Below, piece after piece: positions 19,851-33,050 of a stretch of 64,000 bases of DNA; within the stretch, counting starts at the first letter, position 1, and every line of letters starts with the position of its first letter. The position numbers were made by a program, and so were the translations under genes. The DNA is from Trichoplusia ni (lineage: Eukaryota > Arthropoda > Insecta > Lepidoptera > Noctuidae): assembly GCF_003590095.1 (NCBI RefSeq), contig NC_039493.1, forward strand, positions 5,952,001 through 6,016,000. The letters are read 5' to 3'. The notes beneath the pieces are model-generated. The model saw only the letters and a list, made by a program, of their open reading frames with translations. It was not told the origin of the DNA and did not search any database.

Positions 19851-22800
19851 TTACTTTATTTTAGAGAGTAAATTGGCGCGCATCTGCGTGTTTTGGAACA
19901 GGGCTTTGATCAGACTACGTAGTTCTTCATGAGTGAAGTGGACGGCTAGGGGGCCGGTGCCATCCTTCCAGTGGTTCTCTATGTCTTTGAGGGAACCACC
20001 CAGGACGAAGATAAGCTCTTGAAGTTTGATCCAGGATTTCACATGTATCTCAATGTCATCCAGACACTGAAAAAAGAAATTGAGATCAATTAGATGACAC
20101 CGAGGTGTTAGAATAAGCTTTTATTTGAATTATGCTGTTTTTTGGAAAATCTTATTGATTTTTAATAATTCATTAAAACAAAACGTGCCTGTCTTGTAGA
20201 GCATAAGACTAAAATTATTATATGCAAATAATACCTGGAATAAATGCGGAGCTTTCTGTACAACGATGGTGTACATCTCAGTGAGCTGTGTTGCCATCTC
20301 CATGGAAATGTCCTCCACTGTGCACACCCGGTGAATCAGCTCGTCCAAGAACATGTTGACTAGAGTTGCCATCAGCCTAAAAACATTAAAAATTGCCATG
20401 TTACATCTACAAAAATAAGTATGATAAATTCGCACAGCTAAAGAACAAAATTAAACGGAAAACTCGACGTTGGATACTTTTGGAATTTTATAAACATTCC
20501 TTCTTAATATATATTCCTAGCTTTATTGATTATTTGGGTTCATAAAATGCTTAATACCTGGTGAAGACGTTACTGGGGAACACTCCAATCCAGACATTCT
20601 TTAGTAAATGTAGTTGACGAAGGCACTGCCTGACAGCCGCTTCAGCGTTGTCACTCAACTCGTCCTTCACCACGATGCAGTTTAGATCTGAAGAAAAAGA
20701 TTTACAATAAAATATGTCGAAAAACATTTTATTTTGCTTAAAAATATAGACATCACTGTAGGTGGCTGTAGTTGCGGCAAAGCTGCATAACGCCATGCCC
20801 ACGCTTATACATGTATGCCGTATTTCACTTCAATAAACACTTTCGCTTTAATAGTTAGAGGAAGGCAATATGACATCATAAAATATTATTTTATATATAG
20901 GTACCGAACTACCGAAATAAATAAAATGAGCGGTCACACTAAGTTGTGTAGTGTAATTGTTTCGGTGGTTGGTTTCATCCAGCCAGGATTTACGATGAAA
21001 GTAACAAAACAACCACAGGGGTTGAAATGATTTCCACAAAATGCGGGTTAAGTCCATTCTTAAAAAAATCATCCAACCACATGCATTATTTTACCTGAAG
21101 ATCGAATATTATCTAATATCTGCTTCCTCTGCTGCTGCATGTGTATGGTGAGGTGCTGGTAGCCGAGGTCGCGCATCTTCTGCACCAGGTCCACGAAGCT
21201 GATGGGGTAGTCCAGCTCGCGCCCGATCATCAGCGTCAGCCACTTGTCGCCGAACGTCTGCAGGTTGTGTGCCAAGTACATGCAGTTGTTGTGGAAGAGG
21301 GCTGGGAAAGAATTTTACTTAGTTTAGTGAAACTGAGAGCGTCAAGGATGTTAGCAGCCTGTGAAGGCTCTCTGGGAACATGAAACGAGAAAGTTGTCTT
21401 GCCATCTAAGTAGCGCAATGATGTAATGCCTATTAGGCGTGTAAGGAAAAGTGAATGTTTGGCAATACAATAAACCGCGTATCGTTTGTTCACGGTCGGT
21501 GGCTGAGTTTTCGTTGCTTTAATGAGGGTTCAAAAAAAAACTGTTCTAGACATGATACGGAGTTACGTAAAAGTGGAAGACGACTGTGAATTAGAAAAAT
21601 GACTGGCGAGCTGCATAAAGTAACATTAAAAATACGGTTTACTCACCAACATACTGAGGAATGGTTTGTAGGTAGTTTTCGTGATGATATGGAACCACTG
21701 CATCGTACAGCTCGAACACAAGTCTGGTGGTATTGTAAAGCTTCTTGCACACCACGTCCGAACACTGCACGGCCTGCTCCATCATCACGTACACCAGGTC
21801 TAACAGCTCCTGCGCTGACTTCGATATCATACACCTCGGAAAGAAGAACAAACTTTTCGGCAGTGTTGTATCAAGAATAGTCAGCGCATCATAATATTGG
21901 TCACTTGGTTTCACTTGCAAATCTTCGTCATGCACGCTCTCCACCCCAATAGACATCGTCACACTCAAATCCTTCAACATAATTTCTCTAGCAGTCTCCA
22001 AAAAGAACTGGCTTGACTTGCTTGCAAATAGAACATCAATGTTGTTTACATAATGCAGTATAGTGCACTTCTCAGTGAAGAACTTGACCAACACTAAGAA
22101 ATTCTGGAAATCTTCAATCTCGGACGTGATCCGACCATAACTCTGTAGATCGTGAATGTTGTTGGGTATGGTATCAATCAGGCAATTCTTCACAATGATG
22201 TCAATGAACTCAGCGCTAATTTCGCTGCCTATAATCCTCATTATTGTAGTGTCTCTCTTAAAATCAACATTTAACTTATTATTCAAGTAGTGAAATAGTA
22301 ATCTTAAGTTTGATATTACAGCATCATACTGTGGTTTAAAATTAGGCTTGTGCATTATCGTAACGGTCATCAGTTCGTCAGTTTCGTCGTAGACTGTACA
22401 ATCACTATGGATTATAGGTATTAGGACCTCTTTCAGTAGAAACTGAGCAAACTCCGATACTTTTTCACTCAGCTTTTTGCTTCTGTCGAGCGCATTAAGA
22501 ATGTCTACAGTGACCATGTTATCATCAATACTTAACATGATGGTGGCAACTGTTTTCCGAGGGCTGACCTTGAGGTTCCACACGACCATACGGGTCCATT
22601 CAGCATACAGATCATGGAGCAAACTGTCCCATATTAATTGGGCGGTATGCTTCGTATTAGTATAAATATCTAAATTCTTAAATCCATCTGCAGGCACCTC
22701 CACATACTGCAGCAGGTCGTACACCGCTTCCACCGCTCTGGTGAAGCTCTGCGCTTCCCGGCCGTCATCAAACTCTTTCACATACCTCCCGCATTGCATA

Positions 22801-23144
22801 ACATCGTAAACTATGTTTATAGCATAATTTACCGATTCTAGTTCTTTGGTCAGTTGGTCACGTTTTGCAAGAGATTTGACAATATCTGACATGGTATCAT
22901 AATCGATGTCTCGCCGCAATGCTTCCAAGTCTATAGATAATCTTTGAGTTTCCTGACATAATTCTGTGCTCTCCTCTAGCACGTCATATATATCATACTT
23001 AGAAGCTGCCAAATGAGTTCTTAAATCATTTTTCAATTGTTCTATTTCTTTGGACACAAGAGTAATTTTCTCTGAAGGTTTCCAGTTTGGTTCATTAACA
23101 TTAAATATATTTTTTAAAACATCATTAATATTATATTCCTCCAT
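19851..23144 (-). CDS. Zw10: Zw10, kinetochore (RZZ) and ER tethering (NRZ/Dsl1) subunit
   Basis: Zw10 works in the Rod-Zw10-Zwilch complex, which brings dynein and Mad1/Mad2 to kinetochores, and in the NRZ tether for Golgi-to-ER vesicles. Exons on the minus strand: 23144-21647, 21301-21095, 20687-20558, 20376-20235 and 20066-19851. Phases 1, 1, 2, 0 close in frame and give 730 residues (family about 720-780). The N-terminal helical region includes EIEQLKNDLRTHLAASKYDI; the middle holds YDVLEESTELCQETQRLSID; the C-terminus ends ALFQNTQMRANLLSKIK, matching the conserved Zw10 tail (IRALFQNTE, AKIK). The start ATG has a good context (AAAATGG) and lies one base after the stop codon of the POLR1D-like frame. 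The Zw10 frame stays open for at least 70 nt upstream, so an N-terminal extension by splicing cannot be excluded. Confidence 0.95.
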
Positions 23145-23145
23145 T

Positions 23146-24550
23146 TTAATGTTTTCTTTTAGATCTGTCTTTTTTAATGGAGGGTTCTGGATGTTTTTCC
23201 CGGTTCGGCGATTTGTGCGAGTGTCGGCGTGGCCGCGAGTGATATTTGTTAGAGGTTACAGCATTCCTCAAAGTGTTCACTAAGAAACGCTTGTTAGTCT
23301 TTTGTTGCGGAGCTTTGATCCAACCGGAGGGTCCCACAATTTCGGCTCTGGCAGCACCTTGCACAGCTTCCCGCAGCAGCTCCTCAACTGCTAGCCTGTC
23401 AATATAAATAAACATGTATTTTTTTTTTATTATTAATACTGCTACTATTCATAGTATGGAAAGCAGCACCCTGCACTGATATAAAAGTAAAATTACAATT
23501 GATGCTCCATATGATGATAATATAGTAAATAATATATTAGTGTACTTAATAACACCTTTGAATTTTTATTTGATTAATAATTCTATATTGGCTTTAACTG
23601 CATACAAAACACAGTAGAAACTTAATATTTATAATGTGAAACAAAATAAGGGCATATTATCAGGACTATGAGACGACAAAAAAATTGATCGTACTTTAAC
23701 ATGCTAACTAATATTAGTTAATAATTTACTAATACTTTTGAGTGTTAAGTATGAATAACCAAAAAATCTATTGACCAAACATGTTGTGATAGATTTCCAT
23801 GAAAGTAAAGAAAACGGAAAGCAATTGAATTAGTATATTAAAATATGTGTGTATTCTCAGGGAAAAGTTGTAGAACTTATGATAGACAAAAACATTTTTT
23901 TTATTTATTAATCTCCAATAATAATGAGTATTCAGATAATACACCTTTAAGAGAATATATATTATGCAGTGTCATACCAAACACTACAGTACCATACTTG
24001 TCACTTCAAAAAGGGTCCAATAACAATATTGATTAATAATTGTGGATCCCATTTTATCATACTTCACACCTATTTATATTTGGAAAGACAAACATATGTG
24101 CTACAATTTAATTTTGTGTAAAGATTTGTGAATTCTTATTAGATTGTTTTCATTAATCAGTAACCAGCAGTTACTTAGCTTGCATAGTATAGATATAATA
24201 ATATCTTGGTTTAAAGAGCTATCTAATAATTATCAGAACAGAAGTAGTATTGGACCATGAACAGCGTATGAAGTAACATTTGACTTTAAAATACATCAAA
24301 TTACAAATTCATAATACTTGTATATGTATTTCATTTTGAAATATCAGCAATATGTGGTTACTTAGGTCAAAAATCTGTTGTAAAACATGGAAACTACCAC
24401 TATTGTATTGTTAAAAATAGACTTAAAAAAGTGTTTCATTTACTAAATACCGGAAATATGGAAATAAGATTAAAAAACGCACTTTTCTAGGGCTTCGTCA
24501 TCTAATGGTTCTTTTTCGGGTTGATTGGTAGCATCTTCCTTCTCTGTCAT
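23146..24550 (-). CDS. POLR1D: POLR1D isoform-2-like protein
   Basis: Two exons, 24550-24483 and 23395-23146, joined in phase 2 (donor AAAA|GTGCGT, acceptor TATTGACAG), encode 105 residues. Residues from about 22 on (ALEKLAVEELLREAVQGAAR, then GPSGWIKAP and NKRFLVNTLRNAV) match the alternative human POLR1D product (isoform 2), not the RPAC2 polymerase subunit that shares its first exon in human. Its function is unknown to me. The C-terminal half is very basic (RPRRHSHKSPNREKHPEPS, KKDRSKRKH), suggesting a nuclear or RNA-binding role. I find no RPAC2-type exon (HTLGN motif) in the intron, so in this insect the two products seem to come from separate genes. The stop (23148-23146) is one nucleotide from the Zw10 ATG. 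Confidence 0.85.
23396..24482. other. POLR1D-like intron, nothing recognised
   Basis: AT-rich intron of 1,087 bp. I looked for an RPAC2 exon and for an independent Zw10 first exon and saw neither. Confidence 0.5.
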
Positions 24551-25188
24551 AGTTTTTATTACAGCTAATTAAAATTATACCACTGCACTACTAAATACAT
24601 AAATATTTGCTTCTTACACCGGATTTCCCTAGAAACCCATTTTATAAATTTCTCGACCTCCGAGAAAACAAACACGTATTTTTTGACAGTTGTTGCTAAA
24701 ATGCATTCTCGAAAAACATTTTTACTTGTACAAAATAATGTATTTTATATTACTTTACGAGATAAATAGAAATAGATATGGTATTCTACCTATTGTATAA
24801 TATAAACCTTACATTATAAAATACCTAATGATATAAAACGAACACATTTTATTTTTTATAAATGAACGCTGAAATAACTGTAAAAAGATTTTGTTCCTGG
24901 CAATCATTTTGACTGCGTGGAGTGAAACGTCAGCCACGTACGAACGTCTGTCACCGATCGTCTGCTGCACTGGACTGAGTTCGCCTTTTAGTTGTTTAAT
25001 AATAAGCGTAAAATAAGGTAAGAACTTATAATCTTCAAACTTAAATCAAAATCCAATCATTTACAAAGTGTTTATAACTTAAGCTGCATAAAGGCGTATT
25101 GTTTTCATTCAAAATTATCGTGTTGGAATACTTCCCATCTGCAACCTATTTTTGTGCATCAACTGAAGTCTAAATTTTCAATTTCCAG
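24551..25188. promoter_or_regulatory. shared head-to-head promoter region, POLR1D-like (-) and SSR2 (+), with SSR2 5' UTR exon and intron
   Basis: Only about 400 bp separate the POLR1D-like start (24550) from the probable SSR2 first exon, which ends at a donor AATAAG|GTAAGA (25017/25018). The SSR2 intron ends at CAATTTCCAG (25188), five bases before the ATG. The spacing fits a bidirectional promoter of two housekeeping genes. No TATA box or known motif is clear. Confidence 0.5.
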
Positions 25189-25193
25189 ACACA

Positions 25194-26898
25194 ATGAGTG
25201 CTAAACTACTATCCCTGATCCTTATCATCGCCACTGCGGTGACAGCAGAAGATGAACCAGCGATTGCGAGGTTACTTGTTTCAAAGCAAGTGCTGAACAA
25301 ATATCTAGTTGAAAATATGGATATTCTGGTGAAATACACATTGTTCAACGTCGGCACAGCGCCCGCTGTGGATGTTAAGCTGGTCGACAATGGTTTTCAC
25401 CCCGAAGTCTTCCAAGTTGTCGGTGGACAGTTGTCGGCGCAGATCGACAGGATACCGCCTCAGACCAACGTCTCTCACGTAGTAACAGTCAGGTCTTCAA
25501 GATACGGATACTTCAACTTCTCTTCTGCTGAAGTCTCATACAAAGCTACTGAAGACGCCACTGAGGTGAGTTGACTACTTTCACTTTATGATTGTGGATC
25601 AAGTTATCTAGATCATGACTGCTGTAACTGTAAGCATATGCTTCTGCTATACCAGTGTATGAAACTCTAGATATTAGTTAAAAATGTTATAGGAACTTTC
25701 ACCTCATACTTGATCTGATGGGCAGATTTTTATTTGCTATGTTAAAACCAAATGATTGTCCAACACAGAAACAATAGATGATAAGAAATTCTTATTGAAA
25801 ATTTATAATAATTTCAATTTAATTTTAATGCTTAAGCTATATAGAATTACAGCTGATAACTGATACTATGTTATTACACTTTGAAAACCAAGCTATAGAA
25901 AATAACCACTGACAAGATGTACATTTACAATTGGAAACCCACATTATGAAGTTCTATTTATTTATAAATTATAATAAACACTTGTTCTGTTGGACAATCA
26001 AACTGGATTACAAAAGGTTGAATTTAACAAAAGTTGAGTTCTCTCCAACTTTCAATGATTTTATATTCATTAATACAAGACATAATCACACATCCTATAA
26101 TACAGGCATATTTATCATTCCTTAAGATTTTGGTAAACCTGCAACATATAAATATAAGCATATTTCTTGGTCATTAAACCTTAAGGCTAGGTACCATAAC
26201 TAAACAATATTACAATTGTATAATTTGAGTGTATGTTTGAAATTCTTAAAACTCAAATGACTGTACCACAATTGATAGCATGATCTATGTGGCCTAAAAT
26301 ATAGTTTTGAGAATTAAACAAGGAAAACTGAGAATAATAAACTAAGAACTAGTAATCCATAAAATAATATTTTCGTAATTTCATAAACTCCTGCATTCTA
26401 AAATATTTCAACTAAAGTATTAATGGCATCAAATTTGCCAGCAAGCTAGCTATCTTAGCAAAATCTGTGTCCAAGATCGCACTTTATTTATTCCTGATAC
26501 TGTTTCTATTAAATGTATTTTGGTTCACAATACTTTTTAATATAATTTGAGGCTATTTTAGAGTATGGTTTATCACAAAACAAATAATAATAAGAAATAG
26601 CTTTAACTTTTTCTTAACAGCTTCCATACCTAACCTACCTACTATCTACCTACTGTAATAATTGAAAAGTTACTTATACCAACTATTAATTTTCCAGGTC
26701 CAATTCTCCATCAGCAGCTCTCCTGGCGAGGGCGCCATTGTTGCTTTCAAGGACTACGACCGCAAGTTCTCCTCTCACATTCTCGACTGGGCAGCCTTCG
26801 CAGTCATGACCCTGCCATCCTTAGCCATTCCCTTCGGACTCTGGTTCTCATCAAAGAGCAAATACGAAAAGCTATCCAAGCCCAAAAAGGCTCATTAG
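25194..26898 (+). CDS. SSR2: Translocon-associated protein subunit beta (TRAP-beta, SSR2)
   Basis: ER membrane glycoprotein of the TRAP complex, which sits at the Sec61 channel and helps insertion of some secretory proteins. Exons 25194-25565 and 26698-26898 (phase 0) give 190 residues, the family's usual length. There is a signal peptide (LLSLILIIATAVTA, cleavage near EDEP), a lumenal beta-rich domain (YTLFNVGTAPAVDVKLVDNG) with N-glycosylation sites NVS and NFS, one C-terminal membrane span (WAAFAVMTLPSLAIPFGLWF) and a short basic cytosolic tail (KSKYEKLSKPKKAH). The ATG follows a 5' UTR splice acceptor. A poly(A) signal AATAAA is at 27029-27034. Confidence 0.96.
25566..26697. other. SSR2 intron, nothing recognised
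   Basis: AT-rich intron of 1,132 bp, with donor GAG|GTGAGT and acceptor TTTTCCAG. There is no coding signal inside. Confidence 0.7.
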
Positions 26899-28517
26899 GT
26901 AGTTGTAGTTAATAAATTAGGTATATGCTAATGTTGTATGTTTTGTAAGGTTGGCAGCCGTGACTGATTATCCAGGTGGTAAACATTTCTGATGTGGGTA
27001 TGCATGAGTCAGCAGTATTTAAATTTACAATAAATTTCGAATATGTGTTTTATTTTATTTATAACTCTCGTTATTGATACTCATTTAAGTATGAGTAAAT
27101 ATAATAGTCAATTAAATAAATAATTATTTTTCTGATGGAATTATGATAAAAACAATTTCTCATCCAGTTTGCTCGGAACAACATACAATATTAGCATAGA
27201 TCTTATCACTCCATTAGTTATGTACATCAACACCTTTGTTAAATATTAATTTATATGAACAATAAAACCTTTTTTATAAGTCGATTTTTCCTTTTTTTAC
27301 ATGAAAAAGCATTATCCATTTTTTTGCATTTAAATAAGCTTTAAAACGTAGTTATTTGACGTTATGTAAGTAAAGGATATTGTATAATTTAAGAGATGGC
27401 AGATGAAGTGATACAACTACCCATTTGTAGTTTCTGTTAGCTAATATTTGAGTTAACCCATGTATGCAGGAAAAACTGGAAATCAAGCAGGCAGTCTCTT
27501 TCCTAGCCTGTAGAATTATATCACTTCAATAAGATAAAATACGCCTTTAATGCAAAGAGACCTTTTACGCTAATGAGCGACAGCCGACAATGTGTGTTCA
27601 TACACACCATCTTAGCCGGCCCAACTATCTAACAAATCATGACAGTAGCAACGGTATATTGTACTTTCTCAGTATTTCTGTTGTAACATCTGCAGATATA
27701 TAAAATCCTGAAATACAGAGATGAGATTCATATTTATGAAGCCCATTGATAGCATCACAGTGTATTATATCGTTTTCATCAGGAACGGAAAACAAAGACT
27801 AACGGGTAGTTAATTGATTATCGCTAGATGGCGCTGTTAACAAAGTAAATTGTGCTGCACGTTGTGTTGTTAATTGATCTCGTTTTTCGACACGATGTGA
27901 CACGATATTTTACCAAGGATCGAAACTGGAAAATCAGAAAACTTTAGGTAGTGTTGTCAACAATAGAGGGCGCTAACAGTTTAAGAAATAAATTGCATTA
28001 TCACTAGCACTAACGTATACGGTTGATAAAATTGTAGGGTATTTACAAGGAAAAAAAATTGTGAATATTTTGACAAAATGCATGCGAATTTTAAAGATAG
28101 TTTAACAAGTCACGTGTAGATAATAAATATAATAATCATTATTGCAATCTATTGAATTAGCTGTGTATACATAGCTCATTTAATATATTGTATAAGTATT
28201 ACAAACTATACATATCAATCAAGATATAAGCACTGTCTACCATATTAATAGATATGTATAATAATATACAGTACGTAACTTACTATAACTATTCCCAAGA
28301 ATTGTGAGGTCGACAAACAAGCAACTCTCGATTTTCTATTTTGCTCTTATTATAAACGCATGGCAATTCTTCTTATGTAAGTATTATTTTAGGTTCTGAT
28401 TCAATCTAAGAATATACTAAAAATATAATCATATTAGAAGTAATGTAAATCAAGAAGTTTTTATTTTCCGAGTTTATGTTTTACATTGGGCCTAGGGACT
28501 GGACACTTTCAAGATCC

Positions 28518-28620
28518 TGGGCCCAAGTTCTGCTACTTACAATGGCCGATGAATGAATGGCAATTGGATTAAATTGGCACTATTCGTATTATTTTAAGCA
28601 TTATCCAATATACGAATTGC
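28518..28620 (+). repeat. interspersed repeat, copy A
   Basis: Begins GGGCCCAAGTTCTGCTACTT and continues AATGGCCGATGAATGAATGG, then CAATTGGATTAAA and a TTTTAAGCAT segment. It shares these blocks in order with copy B. The right limit is uncertain. Confidence 0.7.
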
Positions 28621-31600
28621 AAATTCGTTCAATAAAATGAACTATAATGCTTAATAATTTTAGGGGAATTGGCTGTAGTATTGGTTTAAAATCAAACAAA
28701 AATATCGTACAAAACAATATATATTATAGAATTTATAAGCTATATTATACACACAATATTATACAATGCAGTAGTGCAAAAAGACCGCGATCAATAACTA
28801 ACAAGTTAATAAAGTTCAAATAAGTATAACAACATATTAAAGCTTAGTAAAACATTCGTGTCTTCATCATTTTCAGATATTCAAGTTTCATATTAGTGTG
28901 TTATTTACAAAATAATACATTTAAATGATAGTCGCGGACAGGCATATCAAGATCAATTTGAATTTTATCTCACACTAGCCGGTGATTGTTATCAATTTTA
29001 TGTTTTGTGAATTTTAAACACATTAGGTTAGCATATATTTTGATATGGGAAATAAAAACTAATTTGAATTAGAATCTCATTGACATTTTAAACATAATAA
29101 AGATAACAATATGCCCATAGATAGCGTACAACAATAATCCCCTATTAGATACATTATTAACCAGATTGTTAGAGTTCTCAGATTCCTTGGTCTTTTGAAG
29201 TGTGGAATGACAATGACGATTATGGAAACACAAATTGTTCCTCGATACAAACTATACAAATTCGTTAGTAAATAACAGTTGCTAATTTAAACCGGCAATA
29301 CAGCAAAGAAGAACATAAATAAGACTGTCAAATGAATACCTATAGGTAAGTACATAATATAGGTACACACATATATAAAGGCTTTATACCACATAGGCGT
29401 TTATCTAAAGAAAAATAAACAATTGTCTAGACAAATGCATCGTAATCAATCGTCTTGGAACGACCTTACAGTGGCAATGACTAAAGACAGATCTGCAAAT
29501 ATAGAAAAATGAGAGCGACGCGTAAGTACGTTCTAAAAACAACAAACTGCGTCTGAAAATCACCATCACAGCTGACCCAAAGAAAAAATATGCAAGTGTT
29601 ACCATTTACCAAGTGGGCTGTGTGGGCTATTTACTACTATTTTAATGTTTATTTGTCATGATTGAATGTATAACGCAGTTTTTTTTAATTCGAATCAGTG
29701 ATTAGACATTACAAGTTTTCTTTTTTTACATTAGTTTGCAAAACTATGAAAACTGTTTTGACAATCGAACCTTTCAATAATCCAAAATATAATTTGCGTC
29801 ATAATAATTATGTCACGTCACTGACTCGAGAAAGAAAAACAGTGCAATTTAAAGTATGCTTAATTAATAAAAATGAATATAGTTTATTTTAAAACACCTA
29901 CGCGTGAATGATTCACAACGCGGAAAACAGACGTCATCTCGAGTGTCTATTTGGTTACATTATCAAGTTGAATAACAAGCCTCGGTTTACGGTATAAACC
30001 TGACTAATACGCGTATAATATTATGCGGTCGACGTGCTTTGTGTGCATTTTTAAGATGAGCTTATTAAACTAAAGGCTATGGATAATGGATTTCATACGA
30101 TACTGTTTTAGAATGTTCTGTATAATGACGTGAAAGGCTGTAGCCTCAACGCTCTACTAAGACGATTACTTAATGACTGTAACATCTTAAATAATAATAA
30201 CAAAAATACACTCTAGGTACAATAAAATATATACACAAGACTAAAAGGAAACTGTTTAGTTAGTAAGTAAGTGCTCCAAAAACGCTATCGATAAGTTTAA
30301 TAGGTAGCTCTTATCAATTAGAGCGATTACATACTTAAATAAAAACAGTGTGTCTGACGTCATACTATCTTAAGTGTAACAACTGTTAATTAATTCAGCG
30401 TGTAGCTACTGAAGACTGGCAACTCCGGCTGGGTAAATTTCTACATAATAAGTAGACTTCATTCAGTAGAGTTATAGAGTATAATAATTTAAAACTTATT
30501 ACCGTCTGACACAGAAACGCAACGATTAAAATTCAATGTGTTATGCGATTCGTTGTACAATCAACAGTCTGCGATTTCTACGCAATCATAAGTACTTGAA
30601 TAGGTGAATACGTAGCTTATACATTTTATTCCACGCATGAGAAAATAGTTTCGTTGTAACTAGGTTGGTACCTAATAAAGTTAGATAGCTCTGTAAATAA
30701 CGACATCAAATAATTTCGTCCGGAATTACTTAACCCCCATCTTTTATTTTAAGAATTAAGTAAGTTAATATGTTGTACTAAAACCAAAACGCAACGGATA
30801 TTAATCCATGTTTCAGTTATTCGTCGCATTATTTATAACCTCTTTGGTATTGTGGAAATTAGCGGAACGAAATGCCGCGGCCATTTAAACCAAACAATAA
30901 GACAGGCATCTTGTGAAAATCGATGTTATTGAATACTAAAACATCGCTTACTATCTAATCTTGAACAAATTATCTGAAGACTTAAAATATATGTATTTAT
31001 TTCAGTGATCGAATAATGAATGATACAATTAAACCTTTAAACCTCCGATTAGTAAAGGAGACTTGTTATAGATAGTAAAGAATACGGGCTTATATGAGAA
31101 GGGAACAAGAACGAAACAATAGGTACGAGAGATATTAAGAAAATAGTAGGTCAAGCTACTACTGAACCTAATGATACCACGGGCAAAAAGGAAGTGCTAA
31201 TAATTGTATGTTTATGTTGCCGATGACGGATCACAAAGCCAATGAACCTGCCAAGATAAGTGGACGCAAGTACCTACCACGATTGTAACTGCCATGATTA
31301 AGAGGTAGTGGCAGATAAAAACCACCTGGGTTTACCTACCTATCATTTATGTCTTCTTAAATGACAATAGCGACCTAAATTTGACTGTTGGTAAGCTGCT
31401 TTGTCTTAAGAAATCTGACCGACTACCGCTGTAAAAGCGATTACGCACTCCATTCATTGTTTGGACCACAAGTTTGGACCTTGAAGAGATCAAAACACTG
31501 TGTCGAACCTTTCACTTTTTTAAGTTAACTCACTTCTTATTATAGCTAAGTTAAGAGTTAAAAGACGTTTAGTAAGGTTAAGGCTGGGTCCGAAATTCGA

Positions 31601-32925
31601 ATGAAAATAGCATAGAGGAAAATCTATATGCTTATCTCTGTGCTTTTTACTCAGTCTTTTCATAGAAGGCTTCGATGTGTTCACCCTGCAATCCCATACA
31701 TTAGGCATCCTTCAGGTGCGATATATCATAAAAATATTCTGGCATTGTGGAAGCGTGACAAAACTCTACGCGATGTTGAGCGGCGACTCTTTGCAACAAC
31801 GGCATAGTGTTAAAGTGGTGCAGCGATGGTGTTGGAAGACCCTCAGATCGGTTTTAAAACCTTTTCCATTTATATCATAAATTTAATATTAGATACATGT
31901 TCAATATTCTTATATAATTTGTGTGAAAAGTTCTTAATGTTACGTAAACCGTACATAAAGAATTTAAACTTATTAATATTAATTACTGTAAAAGTAAGAA
32001 AGAGAAATCGTGGAATTACAGAATTTTAAATCTGAATTTTAGAATTTTAATGCTGCTGCTCCGTTTTAGCTAAGTAGGTATATATTTATGCAAAATAATT
32101 AAAAAGCTCATAAGAAACTTTATTGTATTGTAAAGTGTAAACATTTCATGTGTCTATGACTAATTAATCATAGTAACATTGTGACACGAGAATTTTATTT
32201 ATAAAATATTTTATAAAATGTAAGGTTTTTCCTGCCATATTATTTTAATTCGTTAACAACCAGTGTTCTTCATAACAAAAGGAAAAATCAAGCAACGGAA
32301 AATATACGTTTATAAATTTATCAATACATATTTTAACTTAACTTCGTAATACAATACATAATTCTTTTAGACCGAGTAAATAAATTATCGAATCACACGT
32401 CATATAAGTTGGTAAGGGTCGGTACATTTTGTCGACTATCCTTATAATAATATCTTCAATTAGCTCTACCTGACTGGCCTGATAAGATAACATTATAATT
32501 TCTTCAATATCATTTTGTTTTCCTTTGACGCCTGACAATATGACACTAAAATTGTACACTAAACATTAATTTAATTAAAAAGAAAAACGCAATGTAGTTG
32601 ACAAATGACAGGTCCACTTTCTACATAATATATTAATTTTAAGTTATGGATAACAATCGTAATCTTGTTTTCATTTTTATCATCCATCCCTGAAAAAATG
32701 ACTGGCCGGTAAGAGTCAACTGTAATTACAACTTGCGTGCAGTTGTTCTTGCACACGAATTTTAGCAAGGTAGACACTAATCTCAGTGAAACGGTCGCGC
32801 CTGTCAGTCTAATGACCCGCTATGTTTCAAACTTTTCTAAGATAATACATCAATATTAATTACAGAACCATCGAAGCCGACAAGGTTAATCAATTGAATG
32901 GTTGCTCGCGTGGCCGTTTTTGAAA

Positions 32926-33050
32926 ACAGGGCCCGATTCTGCTATTTATAATGGCCGATGGATGAATGACAATTGGATAAAATTTGAAAATATTCCTATT
33001 CTTTTAAGCATAGCACAGTCATTGGAAATTCAGTAAGGGGAAGAACACTC
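32926..33050 (+). repeat. interspersed repeat, copy B
   Basis: Begins AGGGCCCGATTCTGCTATTT, then AATGGCCGATGGATGAATGA, CAATTGGAT, TTTTAAGCAT and a TTGGAAATTCAGTA block. The last block is also in copy C in the same direction. The right limit is not clear. Confidence 0.7.

Noticed and set aside
27815..27845. TAGATGGCGCT motif as a regulatory site
   Set aside because: The motif is very common in arthropod DNA, often next to microsatellites; no positional support for a function here.
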